Positions 53,298 through 62,380 of a DNA stretch of 64,000 bases are shown in pieces. The position numbers were made by a program, and so were the translations under genes. Every line of letters starts with the position of its first letter. Position 1 is the first letter of the stretch. Source of the DNA: an uncultured archaeon (lineage in GTDB: Archaea > Halobacteriota > Methanosarcinia > Methanosarcinales > Methanoperedenaceae); the NCBI GenBank assembly GCA_902386205.1, contig CABMIH010000077.1:1-64000 (forward strand), read 5' to 3'. The notes under the pieces were generated by a model. It did no database searches and was not told the DNA's origin. It was given only the letters and a program-made list of their open reading frames with translations.

Positions 53298-55154
53298 ATG
53301 AAAAAATTTGTTATTATTTTCCTGGCATTACTTACATTTATCCAGGTAGCGGCGGCACAGCCTATCGTGGATTATATGCATATTAATGCCGATGTGAACA
53401 ATGGCTATGCCGTTACATCAGTGGAAGAAAAGCTGAGCAACCAACTGGACGTTCCTGCCAATGACGAATTCAAGTTCCTGATCCCTGAGGAGGCTTTTAT
53501 ATCAGGTTTTTCGCTCATCATAGATGGTAAGGAATATTTTGCCAATGTTCTTCCTAAAAAAGAGGCACAGGAAAAATTTGAGGAAGCAGCATCCCAGGGA
53601 AAATCAGCAGGGCTTCTGGAATCAAAAAATAAGAACGTGTTCTCTTATTCCTTGAGCTTTGAGCCAGGGCAGAGCATTATTGTTAGATTGAAGTATGAAC
53701 AGGCTGTGAAAAAAAGTTTGGGCAAATTCGAATATGTACTGTTCCTTCGTAATATTGACAATTCAGTTAGCGTAAATGACCTTTCCGTGAACTTGAATAT
53801 TACATCCCTGAACGACATAACAACACTTGGAACACCGGGTTTTGCAGGTGCGAGTATAAAATACAGTTCACCAACTTCCGGGAGAGTGACATACAGTGCC
53901 AACATGCTACCTGATAGAGACCTTACAGTCGTTTACACTATCAATAATCCGCCTATTAACGGTGATATGCTGTTCTATAATATGAGCGGCCAGGGTTATA
54001 TGATGCATGTGTTCTCGCCCAACGAAACAGACCTGGGAACCACAGCCCTTAACAAGGATATCATTTTTGTAGTGGATAAATCAGGTTCTATGACAGGAGA
54101 TAAGATCGTACAGGTGAAAAAGGTTTTTACGAAGATAATTTCTGATCTTCCTCCTGAGGATCATTTCAATGTTATATTTTTCGATACTACGATACAAACG
54201 TATTCAAGCACACTAATGGAGGCGAACCTGAAGAATAAAACAGATGCATCAAACTTTGTTAACGGCCTGAACGCTATAGGCGGCACGAACATCAACCAGG
54301 CGCTGCTTGAGTCTCTTGGTATGTTCGATAATAGCAGCAAGCGTGTCCCCATTATAGTTTTCCTTACAGACGGGGAACCCACAGAAGGTATCACTTCACC
54401 ATACGTTATAAGAAAGAACATAAAAGAGGCAAACAAAGCACAGGTATCGATATTCACCATCTCATTCGGTATCCAGAATGAAGCAAACTATGATTTCTTA
54501 AAAGCATTAAGCTTCGAGAACTATGGTAAAGCGCAGAGATTTTTCCTTGAAGGTAAAGTTGAAGAGGAGATGACTGATTTCTACAAGACTATCTCAACAC
54601 CGCTTATCACTGACATGAGCTTCACGTACAATGAAGTCTCTGACGTGGTGAACACAGGTCAGCTCAACCTTTTTGCAGGCTCTGACGCAATTGTGCTGGG
54701 TAAATACAGCGGCAGCACCATAACTTCTGATGTTGCAGCGACCACACGCACCGGAAGCAGAAATTTCGAGAAATCATTCAATGTTGTTTCAAAACCTGAA
54801 AACTCATTCATTCCAAGGCTCTGGGCATATACCAGAATAAAAAATATGATGGACAGGATCGATGTGGAAGGGGAAACCGATACGCTGGTCTCAGCAATAA
54901 CGAATATTTCCATGGAATTCAAGTTCGTAACACCTTACACCTCGCTTTTCGTTGAGGTACCCAGAAATGCAACAAATACAACGGCAACTGCCATTGATAC
55001 AAAACCTAAAACAATCACTGTTGCACCCGTAGCGGCAGCATATGCACCTGCTTCGGCAAAACCTCCACCTCCAAAAGAGCCTGGTTTTGAGATCATATTC
55101 ACTATGATCGGACTGCTTGCAGTTAAATATCTAATAATGCGAAAACGAAACTGA
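53298..55154 (+). CDS. VIT/von Willebrand A surface protein with PGF-CTERM signal
   Basis: A 618-residue exported protein: signal peptide (IIFLALLTFIQVAAAQP), a VIT domain (about 25-150; FSYSLSFEPGQSIIVRLKYE), and a VWA domain with the MIDAS motif DKSGSMTGDK (about 255). A Pro-rich segment then ends in EPGF followed by a hydrophobic helix and RKRN. That tail is a PGF-CTERM sorting signal, cut and lipid-attached by archaeosortase. A strong GGAGA ribosome site and TATA-like TTCTTAAAAAATT lie upstream. Likely an adhesin or surface protein-binding factor. Confidence 0.87.
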   Translation: MKKFVIIFLALLTFIQVAAAQPIVDYMHINADVNNGYAVTSVEEKLSNQLDVPANDEFKFLIPEEAFISGFSLIIDGKEYFANVLPKKEAQEKFEEAASQGKSAGLLESKNKNVFSYSLSFEPGQSIIVRLKYEQAVKKSLGKFEYVLFLRNIDNSVSVNDLSVNLNITSLNDITTLGTPGFAGASIKYSSPTSGRVTYSANMLPDRDLTVVYTINNPPINGDMLFYNMSGQGYMMHVFSPNETDLGTTALNKDIIFVVDKSGSMTGDKIVQVKKVFTKIISDLPPEDHFNVIFFDTTIQTYSSTLMEANLKNKTDASNFVNGLNAIGGTNINQALLESLGMFDNSSKRVPIIVFLTDGEPTEGITSPYVIRKNIKEANKAQVSIFTISFGIQNEANYDFLKALSFENYGKAQRFFLEGKVEEEMTDFYKTISTPLITDMSFTYNEVSDVVNTGQLNLFAGSDAIVLGKYSGSTITSDVAATTRTGSRNFEKSFNVVSKPENSFIPRLWAYTRIKNMMDRIDVEGETDTLVSAITNISMEFKFVTPYTSLFVEVPRNATNTTATAIDTKPKTITVAPVAAAYAPASAKPPPPKEPGFEIIFTMIGLLAVKYLIMRKRN

Positions 55155-55299
55155 AAGTGATAAGTGTTCGCGTGCATACCAATGTGGCCCAGAAGACTGT
55201 CAGCGCCTTTTGCAGGCTATATCACAAAAGGAGATAATCCTGAAACCGACTTGATCAAAAGTTGCAGGATAGAGTTGTAAAGGAATAAAAACATAACAA

Positions 55300-55346
55300 C
55301 GAACTCGAAAACAACTCGATACCAACCAGAGTTCGTTCCGAGTTCG
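55300..55346. terminator. Inverted repeat between convergent genes
   Basis: Perfect arms CGAACTCG (55300-55307) and CGAGTTCG (55339-55346), with additional ACTCG/GAGTTCG copies inside. It lies between the stops of the VWA protein and fwdB genes. No long T-run follows, so a role as two-way terminator is only likely. Confidence 0.45.
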
Positions 55347-55360
55347 CATCAGTTCGTGGT

Positions 55361-56662
55361 TTATTTCATTTCCTTTATCCTCTCAAACAACTGCTTCATC
55401 GTATCCTCATTACTCTGCGTAAATTCAAAAGGCGACTTCGTGAAAGGCTGGAAATACACAGGCACATCGTCCAGCCTGTAGAATGTTCCGTCGCATTCCA
55501 TGGCATCGATAACGCCGGGTAATACAACATCAGAAGCTAATGTTGTGGGGCATGGCGCAATGTCAAGACATGCCATGGGTATCTCCTTCAGGTATTCAGC
55601 ACACGTTGCAGGAAAATGGGAGACAAGGTCAGCCGACATCACGAACGCAGCATCTACATCCCGTTCTCTCAGTACATCAACAGCCGTGTACTCACCCGGA
55701 TTGTATCGCGGGAATCCACGGGCAAAGTCGATCCCGAAGGGGTAGCCGTAGAGATAAGAAGCTATCTGGTTGAACCCTGCGACATTACAGTGACCGCGCA
55801 GCGCACCTATCACGAACTTGGTATGATTGTTGAGTTCCTTTACGAGGTTGAACGCAAGCTCTGCATTCCTGTGCTTTCCGTATGATGATGCTATGCCCAG
55901 GCCAACATATATCGCGCCGAAGTTGGTGGTTTTCATCATCTCAAGCATCTCTTCCATAGTAGAAATGGGAACTCCGGTTATCTCTTCAATTGAAGGATGC
56001 GGTCTCTTCCCATGAAGTAATGTCAGGAGGGCTGAGAGCAGTTCATAATCCGTGTTAGGTCGAAGTTGCACATGCAGGTCTGAGGCATCGGCGGTGATCG
56101 ATCTTCTTGGATCCACAGTAATTATTGTCCTGTCGAACCTCCCGCGCTTTGTCCAGTATCCACGGGGGAAGATGCTGTACCGAGACATGTGCCTTGGCAT
56201 GGATTCAAGGGGGTTAGTCCCCCAGTAAATCGCGAGGCTGCCCCTTTGCTTTGGCTGCCCTGTTGTGGATCCTACTCTTCCTGCTTCCTGTATGCCCATG
56301 GCAGTCGGACCGTGGCATTCGGTGGCGTTGGAATCCACCACTGCACCCAGATACTCGGCGATATGCAGACCCACCTCCATTGCCTCACATGAGGTCTCGC
56401 TACCCATGAAAAGAAGGGGACGCTTTGCATTTACAAGGATTTCTGCGGCTCTGTCCAGTGCTTCATTCCATTCTGCTTTTCTGAATTTTCCATTCTCCTT
56501 TATCTGCGGTTCCTTGATCCTGTGGTGACTCACGAGCTCATGGAACTTGGCATTTCCCATCTTGCAGGCGTTCTTCACATTAATGTTTTCACCATCGTAA
56601 TCAACCTGTATATCATCACATGATGCCCCGCACACCGGGCAGATTATGTTCTTGCTGACCAT
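55361..56662 (-). CDS. fwdB: Formylmethanofuran dehydrogenase subunit B (FwdB)
   Basis: A 433-residue catalytic subunit holding bis-molybdopterin and the W or Mo ion. It converts CO2 and methanofuran to formylmethanofuran or the reverse. The N-terminal CPVCGASCDD with Cys33 (KNACKMG) binds a [4Fe-4S] cluster. The metal ligand is Cys116 (ATECHGPTAMG), not selenocysteine. ATG 56662 follows GGAGGGAG located inside the end of fwdD; six upstream codons are ribosome site. It is the last gene of the operon. Confidence 0.93.
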   Translation of the reverse strand: MVSKNIICPVCGASCDDIQVDYDGENINVKNACKMGNAKFHELVSHHRIKEPQIKENGKFRKAEWNEALDRAAEILVNAKRPLLFMGSETSCEAMEVGLHIAEYLGAVVDSNATECHGPTAMGIQEAGRVGSTTGQPKQRGSLAIYWGTNPLESMPRHMSRYSIFPRGYWTKRGRFDRTIITVDPRRSITADASDLHVQLRPNTDYELLSALLTLLHGKRPHPSIEEITGVPISTMEEMLEMMKTTNFGAIYVGLGIASSYGKHRNAELAFNLVKELNNHTKFVIGALRGHCNVAGFNQIASYLYGYPFGIDFARGFPRYNPGEYTAVDVLRERDVDAAFVMSADLVSHFPATCAEYLKEIPMACLDIAPCPTTLASDVVLPGVIDAMECDGTFYRLDDVPVYFQPFTKSPFEFTQSNEDTMKQLFERIKEMK

Positions 56663-56663
56663 G

Positions 56664-57059
56664 TTATCTCCCTCCTGCATAGACCTTCAATACTATGTCT
56701 TCAGCGCTTTTCACTTCTTCATCCGTTGCTTCTATGAACACCGGACTTCCCTTGTAGAGGGGAGACCCTGTGGAGAAAGTCTCAGGTTCCACGACCACGT
56801 TTGGCCATATCGATCTTGGCATGAATATCTGTTCCTCTGTCACCGAATCCTCACACTTTGCAGTAACAACGACCTCGCGCGTTCCATCATTTGAAATTAT
56901 TTTCACACGCTTCGGGCTACCCAGTTCTTTAAATATCCTGGGATGGATCACTGCCACCGCGCATTCCTTCTGGTATCCAGGCGAAAGTTTGTCTCCACCC
57001 TTGGCAAACCTCCCCTCGTTTATTGTGCTTCCTGAGTTCAATAATACCTTGATCCTCAT
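56664..57059 (-). CDS. fwdD: Formylmethanofuran dehydrogenase subunit D (FwdD)
   Basis: A 131-residue molybdopterin-dinucleotide-binding barrel that completes the FwdB cofactor pocket, a separate chain in this family. Recognisable blocks are LNSGSTINEGRFAKGGDKLS and IFMPRSIWPNVVVEPETF. Its end carries the fwdB ribosome site, 1 bp before the fwdB ATG. Confidence 0.9.
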   Translation of the reverse strand: MRIKVLLNSGSTINEGRFAKGGDKLSPGYQKECAVAVIHPRIFKELGSPKRVKIISNDGTREVVVTAKCEDSVTEEQIFMPRSIWPNVVVEPETFSTGSPLYKGSPVFIEATDEEVKSAEDIVLKVYAGGR

Positions 57060-57068
57060 TCTTCACAC

Positions 57069-57866
57069 CTACTCATTGGCTGATGCATACAAAATTCCTT
57101 TTGGTGTCTTACTTATCGCATAGTCACCCGCGAATTTCATGAATTCTCCTGATATCACCGTTTCACCGACTTTGGGGTTCTTTTCAGTGCCTGCATACTC
57201 AAAGCCTGGAGATAATTGTCTGATTTTCCCGCTTACGACAAATAATCCGCCTGACATCTGCGCGCCCACACCGCGGATCGCATCGCCTTTTACCACAATG
57301 AGACCGTTATTCATTCTTATCCCTGCGAAATTCTCAACACTCCCGCCAACATGGATCTCTCCCCCGCTCATTCCGCCTCCGAGCTGGCTCCTGGCGTTAC
57401 CGTCGATCAATATCTTCCCTCCATTCATTCCGCGCCAGCTTCCCCTGTAGGCGCATCCAACATGGTCGCCGGCATTCCCGGTAATATGCAGGGTGCCTCC
57501 TTTCATCTCCATGCCAGCCCATGAGCCTGCATTGCCTTTCACGAGGATGCTTCCTCCTATCATTTCAGAGCCGACATGCATGCCTGCTGAACCTTCTATC
57601 ACTATCTCACCGGCTTTCATGCCGTGCCCGATATGCTTCACTCTGGGCACATCGCCTTTGACAATGATCTTCGTATCTGCTGCCGTACTCCCTGCGCTTC
57701 CCTCAACATCGAAGAACTCTGAAAGCGGAAGTTGTTTTGCTCCCTGCCAGACTATCAACTGTTCAATTTCACTCGTCGTCTTTCCCGCAAGGATATCCGG
57801 ATTAATGACTTCTGCCTCAACCATTATATCGATGCTGCCATTTGGCCTTAGTATTACTTCGCTCAT
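57069..57866 (-). CDS. fwdC: Formylmethanofuran dehydrogenase subunit C (FwdC)
   Basis: A 265-residue right-handed beta-helix protein, akin to the C-terminal domain of glutamate synthase. It has repeated G-x-M-x-G-G rungs such as GSILVKGNAGSWAGMEMKGG and GKILIDGNARSQLGGGMSGG. It bridges FwdA and FwdB in the enzyme. ATG 57866 is chosen because GGAGGTGA lies directly upstream. It overlaps no neighbour and follows fwdA. Confidence 0.92.
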   Translation of the reverse strand: MSEVILRPNGSIDIMVEAEVINPDILAGKTTSEIEQLIVWQGAKQLPLSEFFDVEGSAGSTAADTKIIVKGDVPRVKHIGHGMKAGEIVIEGSAGMHVGSEMIGGSILVKGNAGSWAGMEMKGGTLHITGNAGDHVGCAYRGSWRGMNGGKILIDGNARSQLGGGMSGGEIHVGGSVENFAGIRMNNGLIVVKGDAIRGVGAQMSGGLFVVSGKIRQLSPGFEYAGTEKNPKVGETVISGEFMKFAGDYAISKTPKGILYASANE

Positions 57867-57871
57867 AACTT

Positions 57872-59644
57872 TCACCTCCCAACGATTGCTTCAAGGGGTT
57901 TGTTTACCACTACAGGTGCAGGATTGCGGAGATACTTATCAGGTACGGGATAATTCGCAAAGCCCAGAGTATAGTACTTGAACCACTCTTTAACGTCTTT
58001 TAACATTTCTTTCTCAATCCCATCGTCCATATGCGCTTCACTGAAGAACGTCCTGCCATGTGGAACTGAAATTATCTCCCCGTTCTGCGCTACAATGCCA
58101 CCGTCCTTTATGGTGTAGGCGGCGTTCTGGAACCCCCGTATGACCTTTGTATAGTCATTTACATCAAATTTCGTCGGATCGAAGTCGTATATGGTCACAT
58201 CCCCATTCGCTCCCCCTCCGAGATGTCCTTTCCTGTGGGCTATCCCCACAGTCCTTGCAGGGTTTGCCCTCGTGAGGATCGCTATCTCGTAGAGCGTCAT
58301 CTCGCGGTCAATGCCTCCAAGGCTGCTTCTGTCCTGCGCCCATTTGTGGCATTCAGCAAGAGTGGCTTCTCTTGCTTTCTTTGACATTATCCATGTGATC
58401 AACTGGGGGTATTTGGTGAACGGACCTCCGTTGGGATGGTCGGTGGTCAGGATGGTCTTCCAGGGATCATTGACAAGCAGCAAAAGCTCAAGCCCGATAG
58501 CCCATTCCACGCTGTGTACCGGGTTTGCTTTCAGGTAATTGAATGTAAGTATGCCAGAGCCGCACTCAAGCTCAATGTCCTTATTAGACCACTTGTTGCC
58601 GGTGAGCTTGTAAAGATTGTGTATCGCTGGCCCGTCCCCGGTCATTACTGTTGCCGGCCCAAAGGGAACAGCGCCGTTATCTATCACGACATGATCAGAT
58701 TTGTTTACATAATCGACAATACCTTTTGCCCCGGACGCAAAATCCATCCATGAGGTACCACCGAACGAGTTGAACTGGGCATGCGCCAGATAGACGCTCT
58801 GGGTTCTCTCAGGATCGATTTTTGTCTTTTGCCATTCTACATCCATGTTGCATTCGACCTTCACGTCGCGTGCCACATCAAGAGAATCCCTTGTAATTTC
58901 CCAGCATCCCGGATGCCCCAGATTATTGGCATGAAGGTGCAGTGACATGGGCATTCCCAGCATTTCGTTTACTTCTGCAAGGCCGTGAATTACTTCCCTT
59001 GAAGTTATCCCAAAGTGGATATTCGGTTCATCCAGCGAACTCACGTTCTTTCCCCATCCCCAGTTCTCAACGCCCGCAGGATTGACGCACTTTATCCCGT
59101 AGGCTTTATGTGTCCTCATCATCCACGCCACATACGCGGCAGCTTTCTCAATATCCCCTGCCTTGAGGTAGCGCATTATGAACCAGTTATTGCCAAGTAC
59201 CAGATATCCTCCCATATCAAGGATTGGGGTTGAGCGCATCTCTTCATGAGTATGCCGCGCTTCCATTGGAGGTATTGCCGCTTCAAATACTGTTGTATAT
59301 CCCATTTTTGCATAATCATAGCCCTGGATGTACACCGAGGGCACGGTATTCCCGCTACCGCTGTGTGTGAGGTCTGATTTCTTTGTCACCCATTTATAGC
59401 GGTCCTCAGGACACATCATCCTTCCTGTGTTTACCTTTGCGCCGGCGACATGAGAGTGCGAGTCAACACCGCCTGGCATCACGGTCTTGCCATGCGCGTC
59501 AATTATCTTTGCATCCCGAAGACCTGCGCCTGTGAGGTCTTCAACGATCTTTCCATCTTTGATAAATATATCCTTTATTTCCCCGTCAATTTCATTCAAC
59601 GGATCGAAAACATATCCGTTCCTTATAGCCAATGTACCAGGCAT
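57872..59644 (-). CDS. fwdA: Formylmethanofuran dehydrogenase subunit A (FwdA)
   Basis: A 590-residue amidohydrolase with a binuclear zinc site that joins formate and methanofuran at the far end of an internal tunnel. GGVDSHSHVAG supplies the HxH metal ligands and TTDHPNGGPF the catalytic aspartate. The C-terminal RKGHLGGGANGDVTIYD is typical. It starts within the fwdF stop (TAATG) and is followed by fwdC. Confidence 0.94.
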   Translation of the reverse strand: MPGTLAIRNGYVFDPLNEIDGEIKDIFIKDGKIVEDLTGAGLRDAKIIDAHGKTVMPGGVDSHSHVAGAKVNTGRMMCPEDRYKWVTKKSDLTHSGSGNTVPSVYIQGYDYAKMGYTTVFEAAIPPMEARHTHEEMRSTPILDMGGYLVLGNNWFIMRYLKAGDIEKAAAYVAWMMRTHKAYGIKCVNPAGVENWGWGKNVSSLDEPNIHFGITSREVIHGLAEVNEMLGMPMSLHLHANNLGHPGCWEITRDSLDVARDVKVECNMDVEWQKTKIDPERTQSVYLAHAQFNSFGGTSWMDFASGAKGIVDYVNKSDHVVIDNGAVPFGPATVMTGDGPAIHNLYKLTGNKWSNKDIELECGSGILTFNYLKANPVHSVEWAIGLELLLLVNDPWKTILTTDHPNGGPFTKYPQLITWIMSKKAREATLAECHKWAQDRSSLGGIDREMTLYEIAILTRANPARTVGIAHRKGHLGGGANGDVTIYDFDPTKFDVNDYTKVIRGFQNAAYTIKDGGIVAQNGEIISVPHGRTFFSEAHMDDGIEKEMLKDVKEWFKYYTLGFANYPVPDKYLRNPAPVVVNKPLEAIVGR

Positions 59645-60672
59645 TATACCATCTCCCTTTTCTCAAGCCGTATCGCATCAGTTGGACATATCAGGCTGCA
59701 TGTAGCACATGAACCGCATACTTCCTGATTTACCACGTTCACTTTTCCGTTCTCAACCTCAAGCAGCGGTTTCCCATCGAGTTCATTGAGATGTCCTGCT
59801 GCAAGATAAGGATCTGATAATGAATTTACAGGGCAGGCGATCACGCAGTTGCCGCAGCCAAGGCACGCTTCTTCGTCTGTGATAAGTGTTGAGGTCAACA
59901 CAGGTCTTGGAGTAGGCTCCGCGGTGAGCTTTTTCTCAAATATCTGCTTTTTCTTCATATCAGGCAGGATAGCAGTCTTCTTTACTGTTATTGCTCCCAC
60001 CGGGCAGGCCACAGAACAGGCGCCGCAGTAAATACAGGCATCTTTCCTGTGCGTCACTTTTTCAACTCTCTCCCCGGGTTTCCATTCCTTGTTAAAAAGA
60101 GCATCGCATGGGCATGTATTCACGCAGGTGCGGCATGCCTGGCATATATTCTCATCCCTTGAAAATTCACCTGAAAAGGGTTTTTCCATCGTTATCGCAT
60201 CAACGGGGCATATCGAAGCGCACCAGCTGCAGTGCACGCAGCATTTCTGGTCGATAATAGTTTTGCCGTCCATGCTGAGGCTGCCATCCTGGGCGAGTTT
60301 ACGCTTCTGCACATCTATGCATTCCTGCGGGCACGCTTCTGCGCACATCCCGCAGTGTACACATTTTTCATTAACTACAGTCGGTTTCAAAGAACCATAA
60401 AGATAGGAATCGTCCCTCTCCAGGTTACCGGCTTTTCGCACTTCGAGCGCACCTGTCGGGCATACCTTTGCGCACATGCTGCATATTGTGCATCCCCCGC
60501 TTCCTTTCTGGAGGAAGTCCTTATTGATGAGACCCCGTGCCACTGCTCCCACCGAGCCTATAACCATGTCGTCTTTGGGACAGACCATGGTACATGTCGC
60601 ACATCCTATACACTTTTCCGGAAGATATACAAGAGTCTTATCTTCCTTTGTTTGAAACACTACCTCTTTCAT
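59644..60672 (-). CDS. fwdF: Polyferredoxin subunit FwdF, eight [4Fe-4S] clusters
   Basis: A 342-residue polyferredoxin with eight CxxCxxCxxxCP motifs, from CIGCATCTMVCP near residue 18 to CGSCATCSLICP near residue 319. It is the electron wire of the Fwd complex; in known structures it links FwdABCD units. It lies between the FmdE-like gene and fwdA, overlapping fwdA by one base. Confidence 0.93.
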   Translation of the reverse strand: MKEVVFQTKEDKTLVYLPEKCIGCATCTMVCPKDDMVIGSVGAVARGLINKDFLQKGSGGCTICSMCAKVCPTGALEVRKAGNLERDDSYLYGSLKPTVVNEKCVHCGMCAEACPQECIDVQKRKLAQDGSLSMDGKTIIDQKCCVHCSWCASICPVDAITMEKPFSGEFSRDENICQACRTCVNTCPCDALFNKEWKPGERVEKVTHRKDACIYCGACSVACPVGAITVKKTAILPDMKKKQIFEKKLTAEPTPRPVLTSTLITDEEACLGCGNCVIACPVNSLSDPYLAAGHLNELDGKPLLEVENGKVNVVNQEVCGSCATCSLICPTDAIRLEKREMV

Positions 60673-60675
60673 AAA

Positions 60676-61266
60676 TTACTCCTTTATTACTCCACTCTTT
60701 TCCATGCATTCCTGACAAAGGGCCTCATCTTTTTTCCGGACAAAGCTCTCACCGCAGTTATCGCACAACGCAATTCGTTTTTCCCGTTTTTCCTGTAATT
60801 CGATGTCCATGATCTTGTATGTGTACACACTCTCCCCGGCATCTATCAGAATAGAAACAGCTTCCTCATGAGGGACATTCCCTGTTTTCATATACCATGC
60901 GTGCAGCCTCGGATATCGTACAGTTTTTACCGGATCAAGCACTATCCTCACGCTTCTGATGAGTTTCTGGCCTTCCGGCGCCCTCTTGTTGACAAGGACG
61001 GCCATCTTGCCGTAGTCCCTGATTTTCAGCTTCTTGTTCCCGATGGTACATCCAGCAAGGATCTGGAACGGGTCAGGAAGGCAGTTGTATGTTTCACATG
61101 TGACGTACAATTGCTCCTCAAAATTCGCATTCAGCACCCTTTTTGCGATGTTTAGCATCTGGATGCCGATGAATGCGCCGGTGCTGAGGTATCCATGGAA
61201 TGACTTCACCCGTTCTATCTGGAAAAGGAGATAGGGGTCGGTGATTTTTTTTATGACATCATCCAT
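60676..61266 (-). CDS. fmdE: FmdE-family protein of the formylmethanofuran dehydrogenase cluster
   Basis: A 196-residue FmdE-like protein. The family block CETYNCLPDPFQILAGCTIG and the C-terminal zinc finger CDNCGESFVRKKDEALCQEC are clear. The usual HGHLCPG near the N-terminus reads FHGYLSTGAFIG here, so its cysteine is missing. ATG 61266 is used; 27 upstream codons are not family-like. FmdE was named from tungsten formylmethanofuran dehydrogenase, but its role is uncertain. First gene of the fwd run on this strand, 3 bp before fwdF. Confidence 0.8.
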   Translation of the reverse strand: MDDVIKKITDPYLLFQIERVKSFHGYLSTGAFIGIQMLNIAKRVLNANFEEQLYVTCETYNCLPDPFQILAGCTIGNKKLKIRDYGKMAVLVNKRAPEGQKLIRSVRIVLDPVKTVRYPRLHAWYMKTGNVPHEEAVSILIDAGESVYTYKIMDIELQEKREKRIALCDNCGESFVRKKDEALCQECMEKSGVIKE

Positions 61267-61372
61267 GTGGATCTCTTTTTTGGCTGGTACTTTGAACGGG
61301 TTGCCGAAATCTCTCCGAATGCAGGCTCCGGGAGCAACGTGATTCAAACCTGTCGCCTCAAGTTATAAATTT

Positions 61373-62257
61373 TCATGGGCTGGTAACGTTTCCTGCGTCT
61401 TCCTCAGGTACGAAAAGCGCCTCCCCGTATTTGTCCTTTCCGTAATTCCTTATGATTTCCTGTCCCTCCGGGGATGTCACATAGCCGATGTATTTCAATG
61501 CGAGGTCGTATTTCACGTCCTGGAACTTCGCAGGATTAACGGCCATGACATGGTAGGGATTGAAAAGGTACTTCTGGTCTTTCTCGAACAGGATTCCCAG
61601 TTTTATTTTTTCCTTCATGGCAAGATATGTTCCCCTGTCTGACAGGGTATAACCTTCCTTGATATCCGCCGTTGAAATTGTATCCCCCATGCCTTTACCC
61701 ACAGATTGATACCATGCGCCTGAAGGCGTGACGTTGGCTGCTTTCCATATCGATAATTCCATCTTGTGGGTGCCCGAATCATCACCCCTTGAGATGAAAG
61801 AAGCCTGCTTTGCTGCAATCTTCTTGAAGGCATCCGACGCGTTGCTGGCATTCTTTATCCCTGCAGGATCATTCTCTGGCCCGATGATGACGAAATAATT
61901 ATACATCATATAAGTGCGGTTAATGAAACTGCCATTAGCAACGGCTTTTAATTCAGCCTCAACAGCATGCACCATCACAACGTCGGCGGCCCCGAGTTCT
62001 CCCGTGGCTATCGCTTTGCCGGTTCCTTCGCATAAAGTCGATATTTCCACGTTATTTTCTTGCTCGAACTTTTTGTTCAGCACATCAAGCAATCCCGTAT
62101 CACACGTAGAAGTGGTCGTGGCCAGACGCAATTTCTGCGGCGCAGCAACGGTTGGTGTAGGGATTGTTGTGTTTCCGGGCGGTGCCTGCTGGACGCAGCC
62201 GGCAAATAGTGAGATCAAAATCGAAACTAATATTATTTTTGCAAAAAGGTTCTTCAT
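61373..62257 (-). CDS. tupA: Tungstate-binding lipoprotein TupA
   Basis: A 294-residue solute-binding lipoprotein (lipobox ISLFAGC). The oxyanion site LATTTSTCDTGLL is the TTTS motif of TupA, which favours tungstate strongly over molybdate. ISRGDDSGTHKMEL is the second ligand loop. It sits directly before the fwd cluster, 106 bp from fmdE, and under the palindrome at 62267. The permease and ATPase genes are at 46.7-48.2 kb. Confidence 0.93.
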   Translation of the reverse strand: MKNLFAKIILVSILISLFAGCVQQAPPGNTTIPTPTVAAPQKLRLATTTSTCDTGLLDVLNKKFEQENNVEISTLCEGTGKAIATGELGAADVVMVHAVEAELKAVANGSFINRTYMMYNYFVIIGPENDPAGIKNASNASDAFKKIAAKQASFISRGDDSGTHKMELSIWKAANVTPSGAWYQSVGKGMGDTISTADIKEGYTLSDRGTYLAMKEKIKLGILFEKDQKYLFNPYHVMAVNPAKFQDVKYDLALKYIGYVTSPEGQEIIRNYGKDKYGEALFVPEEDAGNVTSP

Positions 62258-62266
62258 ATTACCACC

Positions 62267-62286
62267 TTATGTTCACTCAAACATAA
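62267..62286. promoter_or_regulatory. Palindromic operator TTATGTT-N6-AACATAA (tupA)
   Basis: Perfect arms TTATGTT (62267-62273) and AACATAA (62280-62286), 10 bases before the tupA ATG and about 10-20 bases after a minus-strand TATA-like CTTTTATTATCC (62290-62304). A bound repressor would cover the transcription start. Identical arms and spacing occur at 49634-49653. Confidence 0.75.
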
Positions 62287-62380
62287 CGCTTGGATAATAA
62301 AAGTTTCGAAAAACATCGGCAAAAAAGTTTATAGCAAACATTTGGTCATTCCCACTTCCCGAGCCTGCGCATGATTTTCA

